Part shown: one piece after another, positions 18,979-27,713 of the stretch | Position numbering within the stretch: position 1 is the first letter of the stretch | Layout: every line of letters begins with the position of its first letter | Assembly (NCBI GenBank): GCA_913061315.1 | Contig: CAJXUC010000033.1 | Coordinates: 1 to 36,767 of the forward strand | Length of the DNA stretch: 36,767 nt | Source: an uncultured Gammaproteobacteria bacterium | Lineage (GTDB): Bacteria; Pseudomonadota; Gammaproteobacteria; GCA-001735895 | Reading direction: 5' to 3' | Notes under the pieces: model-generated | What the model was told of the DNA's origin: nothing | Seen by the model: only the letters and a program-made list of their open reading frames with translations | Databases searched by the model: none | Translations under genes and position numbers: made by a program

Positions 18979-20286
18979 TTATAGCTCCTTGCTGAGATCT
19001 TCTTGAAATTCTTCTGCCTCATCAAGTTTTTCTAATTCATCATTGGCAACTGCCTCGGCGTAATCCACTGCATCAGGTGCATTATATTCTGCGATGGGGG
19101 TACCAATTGAACCAGAGGCAATGAGTTGAGACTGGTCTTTGACATCCAGTCCCGCACGGGACTGAATTCGGATTAAGGTGAAAAGTAAGATTAAGCCGAA
19201 TATTGAGGCGATTCCCCAAAAGAAAAATGTCACATTGTAGAGGTCCATAAAGAAAGCGATAATAATTGGCCCAGTACTAAGGCCAATGCCTGATACCATT
19301 ACTAAGCTACCACTAGCTGCTACAATTTGATGTGGTTCGAGTCGATCGTTCGCGTAAGCAATACAGATTGAGTACATTGGCATGGCCGCACCACCAAGTA
19401 AGGCAATACTGGCAAAAAAAGCAAAGCTACCTTTTGGTAGGGCAATGGCTGCCATACAGCCCACAATGGCAACCACCGAAATAACTGCCATTACTAGGCG
19501 GCGGCTCACTCGATCTGAAATATAACCAATAGGCCATTGGGTCATTAATCCACCGATCAGAAAGCAAGCCATAAAAATAGAAATCGACTTTACATCAACC
19601 AATACATTGCTAGCGTAAATAGCACCCATACCAAATATAGTGCCATGCGCCATTCCCGTTAAACCATTGCCAATGACGGCAAGGGGTGATGCCTTGTAGA
19701 GTTCAACTACAGACATATTTCCAGATTCACCAAAAGCAGGTGCTGGTTTTGCGGTAAGCAACATCGGGATCAGACCAAATGAAATAATAACCGATGTTAG
19801 AATAAATAAATCGATTGCGTTGGGTTCAGCCAGGTTCAGTAAAAACTGACCCGAACCCATCCCGAGTGTTGTCAGCACCATGTAAACTGAAAGCACCTTT
19901 CCGCGCGTTTCATTACTAGCACGATCATTCAGCCAACTTTCAGTAACGACATAAATACCGGCAAAGCATATGCCAGTGACGATCCGCATCATGGTCCATC
20001 CCAGTGGTGAAATGTAGACGCCATGTAATAAAATTGAAATGGAAGCCAGTGAAGCGAGTGCTGAAAAAACACGAATGTGCCCAACTCGCCTCACCAAATA
20101 GGGAGCCAAGAACGAACCTATAAAAATACCAACGAAGTAACCTGACATCATAATGCCGGTGGTGAAAGTTGAGAATCCTTCTACGCCTGCCCGCACCCCA
20201 AGAAGCGTTCCCTGAAGTCCATTCGCTAGCATCATGCATCCAATGCCAAGCAAAATTGCCCAAGATGCCGACAGATCCTTCCACAT
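18979..20286 (-). CDS. MFS transporter, YcaD-like
   Basis: 435-residue major facilitator with about twelve membrane helices and a central loop near residues 190-200. The loop-2/3 signature appears as GYISDRVSRR (second half) and PYLVRRVGHIR (first half). The stretch CFAGIYVVTESWLNDRASNE resembles the YcaD-type branch. The C-terminal 50 residues form an acidic cytoplasmic tail (ELEKLDEAEEFQEDLSKEL), which is unusual. No clear Shine-Dalgarno precedes ATG 20286. It lies downstream of, and on the same strand as, the PhnD-like gene, 183 bases away, and converges on the PII gene. The substrate is unknown; a methylated amine or organic acid would fit the setting. Confidence 0.85.
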   Translation of the reverse strand: MWKDLSASWAILLGIGCMMLANGLQGTLLGVRAGVEGFSTFTTGIMMSGYFVGIFIGSFLAPYLVRRVGHIRVFSALASLASISILLHGVYISPLGWTMMRIVTGICFAGIYVVTESWLNDRASNETRGKVLSVYMVLTTLGMGSGQFLLNLAEPNAIDLFILTSVIISFGLIPMLLTAKPAPAFGESGNMSVVELYKASPLAVIGNGLTGMAHGTIFGMGAIYASNVLVDVKSISIFMACFLIGGLMTQWPIGYISDRVSRRLVMAVISVVAIVGCMAAIALPKGSFAFFASIALLGGAAMPMYSICIAYANDRLEPHQIVAASGSLVMVSGIGLSTGPIIIAFFMDLYNVTFFFWGIASIFGLILLFTLIRIQSRAGLDVKDQSQLIASGSIGTPIAEYNAPDAVDYAEAVANDELEKLDEAEEFQEDLSKEL

Positions 20287-20469
20287 GAAACAAACTCAGT
20301 TGAAACCGGCATTGCCGATGATTTAAAAGGAGCGCATAATATTCGTGTTTTTGTCACATAACAGTTTTAAATGCGACGCATTAAAGTGGATTTTAGGCAA
20401 GTTAAAGTCGCTTTGTAACGGGGCTTAATTAAGGCCAGTTTAGATAAAACCGGTATGAATAGAACGAGT
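20287..20469. other. Intergenic gap between PhnD-like and MFS genes
   Basis: 183 bases between two minus-strand genes. It contains the perfect 10-base palindrome CTTAATTAAG but no terminator with a T run, so read-through from the PhnD-like gene into the MFS gene is possible. Confidence 0.4.
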
Positions 20470-21309
20470 TCAAATTAAATTAGCATAAGACAATTCAATC
20501 GCTTGCTGTTCCAAATCCAAAATGGATTGATACTGACTTAATTCAACATCAACAAACTCGGCAAGACGCAGGCATTGTCTGTGTTGATCAGGCAGCATGT
20601 TTAATGCCTCATTGAATTGAAATGTTAGCCGCCTTGGGTCAGTAACCTTTAATCTTGAATGAGGCATAACAAACGGTAATCCGCAGGTCTTTTCGCTAAA
20701 ACCAATAGACCTTACTCTGGCGGCAAGTGCTGGCCAAGCATCGGCAATAAGTGCGAAACTAACGCTATCAATAGCCGCTAAATCGGCTCTACCTTCACCC
20801 ACTTCGACCAAGCTTTGTCTATGCGAACCAGATTCTATTATGCGAGAGAAAAAAGCTTCCCCCTTGCTTTTTTCTTGAGCTATTGGGGCCACTGCATGAC
20901 GAAAAACATTCATTCCACTATTAGAATTTTGTCCATTTACGACCGCCACTCCTTGATAGCCGTCGTGAAGTGATTGGATTTCGCTATCCACTGAAGTAAC
21001 AAATAGGCTGGCGTTGTTTTGACCGTAACATCCCGGGGCATCAAATACAGGAACGCAAAACGGACGCAGTTTATTTTTTAAATTCTTCATCAGTGGGTAG
21101 CCGCAGGTATGGCCTATATATAGATGGTCATCCGATAAAGTTATTGAGTCTGTTTCGAAGCGAATTGTTGAATCCAGTGAGTCGTCGATTACATCGTTAA
21201 AGAGGTTAAAAAATGCTTGCCACGCGACTTTTAAATCATCTGTAAAGGCATACATGCCACAGCTAATGAATGGAGACGTTAAGCTTTGAAGGTCGTTGGT
21301 TGATATCAT
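20470..21309 (-). CDS. PhnD-like substrate-binding protein without signal peptide
   Basis: 279-residue protein resembling phosphate/phosphite/phosphonate-type periplasmic binding proteins (PhnD-like fold). The key family stretch is SGSHRQSLVEVGEGRADLAA followed by DSVSF, which forms the binding-cleft helix start and acidic residue. Other support is LYIGHTCGYPL in the first lobe and a VVNGQNSNSGMNV hinge segment. Known binding proteins are exported, but here the N-terminus (MISTNDLQSLTSPF) has no signal peptide or lipobox and no upstream in-frame extension was found, so it may act in the cytoplasm as a sensor or carrier. No ABC permease or ATPase is nearby. It diverges from the MttB-family gene across 211 bases. 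Confidence 0.72.
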   Translation of the reverse strand: MISTNDLQSLTSPFISCGMYAFTDDLKVAWQAFFNLFNDVIDDSLDSTIRFETDSITLSDDHLYIGHTCGYPLMKNLKNKLRPFCVPVFDAPGCYGQNNASLFVTSVDSEIQSLHDGYQGVAVVNGQNSNSGMNVFRHAVAPIAQEKSKGEAFFSRIIESGSHRQSLVEVGEGRADLAAIDSVSFALIADAWPALAARVRSIGFSEKTCGLPFVMPHSRLKVTDPRRLTFQFNEALNMLPDQHRQCLRLAEFVDVELSQYQSILDLEQQAIELSYANLI

Positions 21310-21408
21310 TTAATGCTGAGTTTTGTTTAAATTTGGCTTTTAATCGCCGTCCGGTAATCATTAACAACATATCCTATTGAAAGGGTTTGAAGCAAGCATG
21401 TAAATGTT

Positions 21409-21423
21409 TTGTTAAATTAACAA
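21409..21423. promoter_or_regulatory. 15-base palindrome in the PhnD-like/MttB divergent promoter
   Basis: TTGTTAAATTAACAA is a perfect inverted repeat with 7-base arms and one central base. It lies in the 211-base region between the divergent genes and about 100 bases before the MttB-family start. It is a candidate operator for the XRE regulator encoded at 23052, by position only. Confidence 0.4.
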
Positions 21424-21520
21424 TGTAGTTTATAAAAAACAACAATTACTAAGTAGACCAGTTAATACTAAATGCAATAACATTATCTTAATAAATAAGT
21501 CAATCCAATGGGTATTTCAC

Positions 21521-23041
21521 ATGGCTAGCAGAAGATCTCGCAAACGTAACACCACGCCTGATCAACTAGTGGGTGTTAATGCACAGCAATTATTTAATCC
21601 CTATTCACCCATCCGTGTTCTGAATGAGGACGATCTTGATTTAATTCACGATGGTGCGATGCGAATTCTTGAGGAAATTGGCTTACATGTAATGAATAAA
21701 AAGGCTTTGGCAATTTATGAAAAAGAGGGCGCCAAGGTAGACTGGGATAAGCAGTACGTTTTTATTGATCGTTCAATTGTTATGAAACGACTGCAAACAG
21801 TGCCTTCAGAATTCACTATGCATGCTCGTAATCCGGATCGAAATCGACTGATAGGGCGAAATGCAATCAACTTCACTTCGGTTGCCAGCGCCCCCAATAG
21901 TTCCGATCTTGAAGGCGGGCGGCGCACTGGAAACTTCGAAGATTATTGTAACTTTCTTCGACTATCTCAAAGTGCCGGTGTCATTGACTTTCTTACTGGT
22001 TATCCAGTAGAACCCATTGATATACCTCCTGCAACACGGCATTTAGACGCCTCATTAGCCGCTTATACCTTAACCGATAAATCATTTAGCTTATATTGTC
22101 TTGGTGGTGGTCGCGTTAATGATGGGATCGAAATGGCTGCAATTGCCCGTGGCGTTGATAAAGAAACTATGAAGAATGAACCCAGTATCATTACTGTGGT
22201 GAACACTAATTCTCCATTATTAGTCGATGACTCAATGCTGGATGGCCTAATTGAAATGGCCGAGAACGGACAGCCAACCATTGTTACGCCCTTTACGCTT
22301 TCGGGTGCTATGTGTCCTATTACACTGGCAGGGGCGTTGGCGCAGCAAACCGCTGAAGCGCTAGGTGTAATTATTTTGTCGCAAATGGTTAGGCCTGGTG
22401 CACCGATGGTGATGGGTGGATTCACCTCGAATGCTGATATGCGTACCGGCGCTCCTGCATTTGGCACGCCTGAATATACCAAGGCGGCATTAGCCAGTGG
22501 CCAATTGGCACGACGCTATAATATTCCTTTTCGTTCATCCGCACCTAACGCTTCAAATTGTGTTGACGCCCAAGCCGCTTGGGAGACACAAATGTCTTTG
22601 TGGGGGGCCGTTATGGGTCATGCTCAAATCATTAAACATGCGGCAGGTTGGCTAGAAGGGGGACTTTGTGCCTCGTTTGAAAAGTTTATTATTGATATTG
22701 ATATGCTACAAATGATGGCAGAAACCTTAAAACCAATAGAAGTGAGTGAGGCAACATTAGCGCTGGATGCAATTAAACAAGCCGGTCATGGTGGACATTT
22801 CTTTGGAACCACCCATACCCTGGCTAATTACAAGACGGCCTTCTATGAACCCATCGTGTCAGACTGGAGTAACTTTGAAAGTTGGGAAGAAAATGGCTCA
22901 AAAACAGCCTTTGAACGAGCTAACAAAGTCTATCGGCAACGTTTAAAAATCTTTCAGTCACCGGCGATGGACGATCAAATTAGAATATCACTCGAGTCTT
23001 ATGTATCGCAGAGACGGCGTGAGTTGGAGTTAACCCGATGA
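21521..23041 (+). CDS. MttB-family (trimethylamine methyltransferase-like) protein, non-pyrrolysine
   Basis: 506-residue member of the MttB superfamily. Founding members transfer a methyl group from trimethylamine to a corrinoid protein using pyrrolysine encoded by UAG; non-pyrrolysine relatives include glycine betaine and other quaternary-amine methyltransferases. The ORF is full length with no in-frame TAG. Features are the N-terminal IHDGAMRILEEIGLHVM, the TIM-barrel segments SPLLVDDSMLDGL and TPFTLSGAMCPITLAGALAQ, and the region FRSSAPNASNCVDAQAAWE, where the pyrrolysine region would lie. No MttC-like corrinoid protein or RamA activator is in the window. It starts a run with the XRE regulator (10-base gap) and two demethylating-type flavoproteins. 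The substrate is unproven; a betaine-like compound is the best guess. Confidence 0.88.
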   Translation: MASRRSRKRNTTPDQLVGVNAQQLFNPYSPIRVLNEDDLDLIHDGAMRILEEIGLHVMNKKALAIYEKEGAKVDWDKQYVFIDRSIVMKRLQTVPSEFTMHARNPDRNRLIGRNAINFTSVASAPNSSDLEGGRRTGNFEDYCNFLRLSQSAGVIDFLTGYPVEPIDIPPATRHLDASLAAYTLTDKSFSLYCLGGGRVNDGIEMAAIARGVDKETMKNEPSIITVVNTNSPLLVDDSMLDGLIEMAENGQPTIVTPFTLSGAMCPITLAGALAQQTAEALGVIILSQMVRPGAPMVMGGFTSNADMRTGAPAFGTPEYTKAALASGQLARRYNIPFRSSAPNASNCVDAQAAWETQMSLWGAVMGHAQIIKHAAGWLEGGLCASFEKFIIDIDMLQMMAETLKPIEVSEATLALDAIKQAGHGGHFFGTTHTLANYKTAFYEPIVSDWSNFESWEENGSKTAFERANKVYRQRLKIFQSPAMDDQIRISLESYVSQRRRELELTR

Positions 23042-23051
23042 GATTTCATCC

Positions 23052-23897
23052 ATGAAATTGCAAGAAAGAGTCACGTTATTTCAAAACCGGCTGGAGCAGG
23101 TGATTGCCCAAAGTGGTTTGAATCGCTCTAAATTTGCAACATCAATATCAGTCGATAGGTCCACTCTTTCTCAACTACTCTCGGTTGCTAATGTGCGTTT
23201 GCCACGAGCAGACACGATAGCTTCAATTGCTGAAGTGCATCAAATTAGTATTGATTGGTTGCTTGGCCTGACACAACAAGGGACCCTAGCGACTCAAATG
23301 GTTGAAGAGGCGTTTGACGTCGATGATTTTGCTGACACCATCTTTGACAAACACTTGCAATGGCATCGTGAGGCAACGGGTTACAAAATAAGGTATGTGC
23401 CGACAACTCTTCCGGACTTGCTCAAAACAGAGGCGGTTGCTGAATATGAATTCAATCGCTATGGTTCTGGTAAAGTGAATCAGAGCGTTCGCGATAATCA
23501 ATTACTGTTGTTACAACAACGCCATCCCGGTAGTGAGCTTGAAACTTGCACCACAATTCAATCTCTTCGATTATTTGCCAATGGTCAAGGCATCTGGAAA
23601 GATCTGGGTGTTGCTGAACGTAAAGCACAATTGCAGCGTATGATCGAACTTAATCAAGAGTTATACCCTGGTTTTCGATGGTATCTATTCGATGGTAAAG
23701 AAACTTATTCTTCGTCATTTACCATTTTTGGGCCATTACGTGCGACGTTATTTATTGGTAACCTTTATGCAGTGGTCAACAGCATTGAACATATTCGTAA
23801 GCTGACGGCTCGCTTTGACGACTTAATTCGGATGGCGATAGTCCACCCGCATGAAATTCAAGTCACGCTAGAGAGTCTAACGAAAGAATGTAAATAG
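23052..23897 (+). CDS. XRE-type helix-turn-helix regulator with C-terminal sensor region
   Basis: 281 residues. The N-terminal 75 form a Cro/CI-type HTH (LNRSKFATSISVDRSTLSQL, then ADTIASIAEVHQISIDWLLG). The remaining 200 residues have no domain I recognise; they include segments such as RWYLFDGKETYSSSFTIFGP that suggest an alpha/beta ligand-binding or oligomerisation module. The start lies 10 bases after the methyltransferase stop, so it is in the same operon, and it probably regulates this amine module. The palindrome at 21409-21423 is a possible target. Confidence 0.85.
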   Translation: MKLQERVTLFQNRLEQVIAQSGLNRSKFATSISVDRSTLSQLLSVANVRLPRADTIASIAEVHQISIDWLLGLTQQGTLATQMVEEAFDVDDFADTIFDKHLQWHREATGYKIRYVPTTLPDLLKTEAVAEYEFNRYGSGKVNQSVRDNQLLLLQQRHPGSELETCTTIQSLRLFANGQGIWKDLGVAERKAQLQRMIELNQELYPGFRWYLFDGKETYSSSFTIFGPLRATLFIGNLYAVVNSIEHIRKLTARFDDLIRMAIVHPHEIQVTLESLTKECK

Positions 23898-23955
23898 CCA
23901 GTTCAGAAAAGCAATTCAGACAATACGCTTATATAGTAACAGGGGAGAAGCTAAG

Positions 23956-25278
23956 ATGAATCAATCATACGACGCCATAATTATTGGTGCAGGCATTATA
24001 GGTGCAGCCACATCACTGGCACTCGGACGAAAGGGTTGGCGCGTGCTTAATATTGATAAACTTCCCGCTTGTGGTTATGGCTCCACCTCTGGTTCCTGCG
24101 CCATAATACGGCCTTATTATTCCACCATTGATGGTTCTGCAATGGCCTATGAATCACATTTTTATTGGAAGAATTGGGCAGACTATTTAGGCGATGCATC
24201 CGCTAGCGAAACAATGCTCGATGAAAGTGGTTTAATCAAGTACGTCAACTGCGGATCGATGGTGATGAAGACGGAGCTCAATGAAAATCTAAAGCCCTGT
24301 CTAGATATGATGGATGAACTTGACTGCCCATACGATGAATTTAGCCCAGAACAACTTCGAGAAAAATTGCCCGTATGGAATACCGAATCATACTACCCGG
24401 TTAAATTACCGGATGATCCGGCATTTGGTATTGCTAACGAAACACCGTTAGGTGGCGCAATACTTTTCCGAGCAGGGGGGTACATTACTGATCCTCAATT
24501 AGCAACACACAATATTATGCGGGCAGCCGAACGGGTGGGTGGGACTTTTATTTATAATCGTAGTGTGGTCGGAATTAGGCAAGGAAATGGCCGCGTTTGT
24601 GGGGTTACTCTTGATAATGGCGATACGATCGCCACGCCGGTTGTACTCAATGCGGCTGGACCTCATTCGTCGAAAATAAATCAACTGGCTGATGTCGAAA
24701 AAAACATGAAAGTGAAGACACGTGCTTTACGTCAAGAGGTCGCACATGTACCTCTGCCAGAAGGTTACAATCCCGATACAGCCTGTGTCACCTCTGATAG
24801 TGACATTGGTGTTTATACCCGTCCTGAACACGGCAATAATTTACTAATTGGTAGTGAAGATCCGCCGGTTGATCAACACGAATGGGTCGATCCCGACGAT
24901 TATAATCGCGAGTTCACAGAACAATGGCGGACTCAGGTATTGCGCGTATGCCAGCGGGTGCCAGCTCTCGAAGTACCGAACAAAATTCAGGGTGTTGTCG
25001 ACTTATACGATGTCAGCGACGATTGGATTCCTATTTATGACAAGTCTGATTTAGCTGGATTTTATATGGCCATAGGCACTAGTGGTAATCAGTTTAAAAA
25101 TGCACCGATTGCAGGTGAAATGATGGCCAATATTATCGAAGCCTGTGAGCAAGGTAATGATCAGGACAGTAACCCGATCGATTTATATCTGAAGTATATA
25201 GACCGCACGGTTTCTAGTGGTTTTTATTCGCGATTGCGAGAAGTTAATCAAGACAGTAGTTTTTCAGTGCTCGGTTAG
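23956..25278 (+). CDS. DAO-family FAD-dependent oxidoreductase (sarcosine oxidase beta-like)
   Basis: 440-residue flavoprotein. An N-terminal dinucleotide fold reads IIIGAGIIGAATSLALGRKG (residues 8-27), with the acidic end near NIDK. FAD- and substrate-domain segments such as CGSMVMKTELNE and GGYITDPQLATHN follow, then a C-terminal PIYDKSDLAGFYMAIGTSGN typical of DAO-family enzymes. The covalent-FAD His motif of its neighbour (STWHAAG) is replaced here by TSGSCAI, so FAD is probably non-covalent or bound differently. A good Shine-Dalgarno (GGGGAGAAG) precedes ATG 23956, and only 17 bases separate it from the next gene. It probably oxidises an N-methyl amine or amino acid. Confidence 0.88.
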   Translation: MNQSYDAIIIGAGIIGAATSLALGRKGWRVLNIDKLPACGYGSTSGSCAIIRPYYSTIDGSAMAYESHFYWKNWADYLGDASASETMLDESGLIKYVNCGSMVMKTELNENLKPCLDMMDELDCPYDEFSPEQLREKLPVWNTESYYPVKLPDDPAFGIANETPLGGAILFRAGGYITDPQLATHNIMRAAERVGGTFIYNRSVVGIRQGNGRVCGVTLDNGDTIATPVVLNAAGPHSSKINQLADVEKNMKVKTRALRQEVAHVPLPEGYNPDTACVTSDSDIGVYTRPEHGNNLLIGSEDPPVDQHEWVDPDDYNREFTEQWRTQVLRVCQRVPALEVPNKIQGVVDLYDVSDDWIPIYDKSDLAGFYMAIGTSGNQFKNAPIAGEMMANIIEACEQGNDQDSNPIDLYLKYIDRTVSSGFYSRLREVNQDSSFSVLG

Positions 25279-25295
25279 TGAAGGAAAAGTAAACA

Positions 25296-27713
25296 ATGAG
25301 ATCTCATGTACAAGTAGTCGTTATTGGTGGCGGTGTTATCGGTTGTAGTGTTATTTACCACCTGACCAAACTGGGTTGGAAAGATGTCATGCTGATCGAG
25401 CGTTCGGAGCTGACATCAGGTTCAACCTGGCATGCGGCGGGCGGTTTTCATACGCTCAATGCGGATACCAATATGGCGGCGTTACAAGGGTATACGATAG
25501 GTTTATACCGTGAATTAGAAGAGATAACGGGGCAATCCTGTAGTTTGCATCATGTTGGTGGTATCACATTGGCGGCAACACCAGAACGAATGGACTTTTT
25601 AAAGTCAGCTAGAGCGATGCATCGCCATATGGGGCTTGATACTGAATTGATCACGCCTGAAGAAATCCGCAAGCTAAGCCCAATTACGAATACTGATGGC
25701 ATCATTGGCGGCCTTTATGATCCTCTTGATGGACATCTCGACCCGTCCGGCACAACCTACGCTTATGCCAAGGCAGCTCAAAAGCAAGGGGCTGAAATTA
25801 TTTTGCGCAATCCCGTATTGGAAACTAATCAACAATTAGACGGCAGTTGGGAAGTTGTTACTGAACAAGGCACTATTATTGCCGAGCATGTTGTTAACGC
25901 GGCAGGGCTATGGGCAAGAGAAGTGGGCGCTATGGCTGGTGTTTACCTGCCTTTGCACCCAATGGAACATCAATACTTTGCAACTGACGATATACCCGAA
26001 GTGATGCAGCATGATACTGAGCTACCCCATGTAATGGATCCTGAAGGCGAAAGTTACTTACGTCAAGAAGGCCGTGGTTTGGTTATAGGTTTTTATGAGC
26101 AAAACTGTGAATCTTGGGGGGTTGATGGAACGCGTTGGGATTTTGGACATGAATTGCTGGAAGAAAATCTTGATCGAATTAGTGATTCGATGGAAATTGC
26201 ATTTCATCGTTATCCAGTGCTAGCAAAAGCGGGCATCAAATCAATTGTTAACGGTCCGTTTACGTTTGCACCTGACGGCAATCCACTGGTGGGTCCTGTC
26301 CCTGGCTTAAGAAACTACTGGTCTGCTTGCGCGGTTATGGCAGGCTTTAGTCAAGGTGGTGGTGTCGGACTGACTTTGGCAGAATGGATGATCAATGGTG
26401 AGCCTTCTCGAGATGTTTTTGCAATGGACGTTGCGAGATTTGGAGACTATTGCACGAGGTCATACACTCGATTAAAAGTACGTGAAAACTATCAAAAGCG
26501 TTTTTCAGTTTCTTACCCAAATGAAGAGTTACCGGCGGCACGACCATTAGATACTACTCCAGCCTATGGTCTTTGGCAGCAAAAAAATGCCGTGTTTGGC
26601 TCTGGTTATGGCATGGAACAAGTCAACTATTTTGCAGCTGAAGGCGAAGAGCCTTACGAAATTCCTTCTTTTAGACGTTCCAATGCGTTTGATATTATCG
26701 GTGAGGAATGCAGGGCCGTGCGTAACGGTGTAGGGCTTAACGAAATACATAATTTTGGTAAGTATGAAGTGTCAGGCACCGGTGCATTCGACTATTTAGA
26801 TATCATCATGGCAGGTAAAATTCCAGAAGTAGGGCGGTTAAGTTTAAATCCAATGCTCAGCAATCAGGGCAAAATAATCGGCGATTTTACAGTTGCTCAG
26901 GTCCGCAAAAACGTATTTCAGCTGACCGCTTCCTATACAGCTCAGGCTTATCATATGCGCTGGTTTTGCCAAAATCAGCCAGAGCAGGGTGTGAACATTA
27001 AAAATATCTCTAAGCAACGAATCGGATTTCAAATTGCAGGTCCGAAGGCGCGGGAGTTATTACAAAGAGTCACTCGTACTGATATATCAAACGAGGCTTT
27101 TCCGTTTTTATCAGTAAAAGAAATGGAAGTTGGGCAATGCCAAGCTATCGTGCAACGAGTAAGTTATACCGGTGATAGAGGCTATGAAATATTTGTGCCC
27201 GTTCATCACCAGGTCGCACTTTATCAAATTATTAGTGAAGCAGGAAAAGACTTAGGGTTGAGACCTTTTGGAATGCGCGCAATGATGAGCCTGCGTTTAG
27301 ATAAATCGTTCGGTTCATGGATGCGTGAATATAAACCCGACTATACGCCCTTAGAAACAGGTCTTGATCGTTTTGTCGATTACACTAAGGCAACTAACTT
27401 TATTGGCAAAGCAGCGGTATTAGCGGAAAAAAAAGCGGGTGTTGACCGTCAATTATGCACCTTTATTGTCGATGCTCAAGATGCTGACGTGAATGCCTAT
27501 GAACCCATTTGGCATGGTGGTAATGTAGTGGGTTTTGTAACCTCTGGCGGCTACTCACACTACAAACAAAAAAGTATAGCATTTGGTTTTCTACCTAATG
27601 AACTCGCGACAGAGGGACAGCAGGTTGAGATTGAATTATTGGGCGAAATGATACCGGCTCACCTCTATTTTACGCCATTATTTGACCCCAAAAACGAATA
27701 TTTACGGGGATAA
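25296..27713 (+). CDS. Dimethylglycine/sarcosine dehydrogenase-like flavoprotein with GcvT domain
   Basis: 805-residue two-part enzyme. The N-terminal DAO-type FAD domain starts VVVIGGGVIGCSVIYHL (7-23). His46 in GSTWHAAGG corresponds to the histidine that binds FAD covalently in dimethylglycine and sarcosine dehydrogenases. A middle FAO_M-type segment follows (about 373-430). The C-terminal half (about 435-800) is an aminomethyltransferase (GcvT)-like tetrahydrofolate domain, with KYEVSGTGAFDYLDIIMAGK and SYTGDRGYEIFVP segments. Such enzymes demethylate their substrate and hand the one-carbon unit to THF as 5,10-methylene-THF. AAGGA precedes ATG 25296. It follows the 440-residue flavoprotein in the operon. 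Substrate assignment between DMG and sarcosine, or a relative, is open. Confidence 0.9.
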   Translation: MRSHVQVVVIGGGVIGCSVIYHLTKLGWKDVMLIERSELTSGSTWHAAGGFHTLNADTNMAALQGYTIGLYRELEEITGQSCSLHHVGGITLAATPERMDFLKSARAMHRHMGLDTELITPEEIRKLSPITNTDGIIGGLYDPLDGHLDPSGTTYAYAKAAQKQGAEIILRNPVLETNQQLDGSWEVVTEQGTIIAEHVVNAAGLWAREVGAMAGVYLPLHPMEHQYFATDDIPEVMQHDTELPHVMDPEGESYLRQEGRGLVIGFYEQNCESWGVDGTRWDFGHELLEENLDRISDSMEIAFHRYPVLAKAGIKSIVNGPFTFAPDGNPLVGPVPGLRNYWSACAVMAGFSQGGGVGLTLAEWMINGEPSRDVFAMDVARFGDYCTRSYTRLKVRENYQKRFSVSYPNEELPAARPLDTTPAYGLWQQKNAVFGSGYGMEQVNYFAAEGEEPYEIPSFRRSNAFDIIGEECRAVRNGVGLNEIHNFGKYEVSGTGAFDYLDIIMAGKIPEVGRLSLNPMLSNQGKIIGDFTVAQVRKNVFQLTASYTAQAYHMRWFCQNQPEQGVNIKNISKQRIGFQIAGPKARELLQRVTRTDISNEAFPFLSVKEMEVGQCQAIVQRVSYTGDRGYEIFVPVHHQVALYQIISEAGKDLGLRPFGMRAMMSLRLDKSFGSWMREYKPDYTPLETGLDRFVDYTKATNFIGKAAVLAEKKAGVDRQLCTFIVDAQDADVNAYEPIWHGGNVVGFVTSGGYSHYKQKSIAFGFLPNELATEGQQVEIELLGEMIPAHLYFTPLFDPKNEYLRG

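Noticed and set aside
22063..22482. 139-residue minus-strand ORF antisense to the MttB-like gene
   Set aside because: Shadow of a strongly coding frame; no ribosome site or domain.
21521..23041. Pyrrolysine-containing MttB
   Set aside because: The frame is full length with no in-frame TAG, and no pyl genes are present, so it belongs to the non-pyrrolysine branch.
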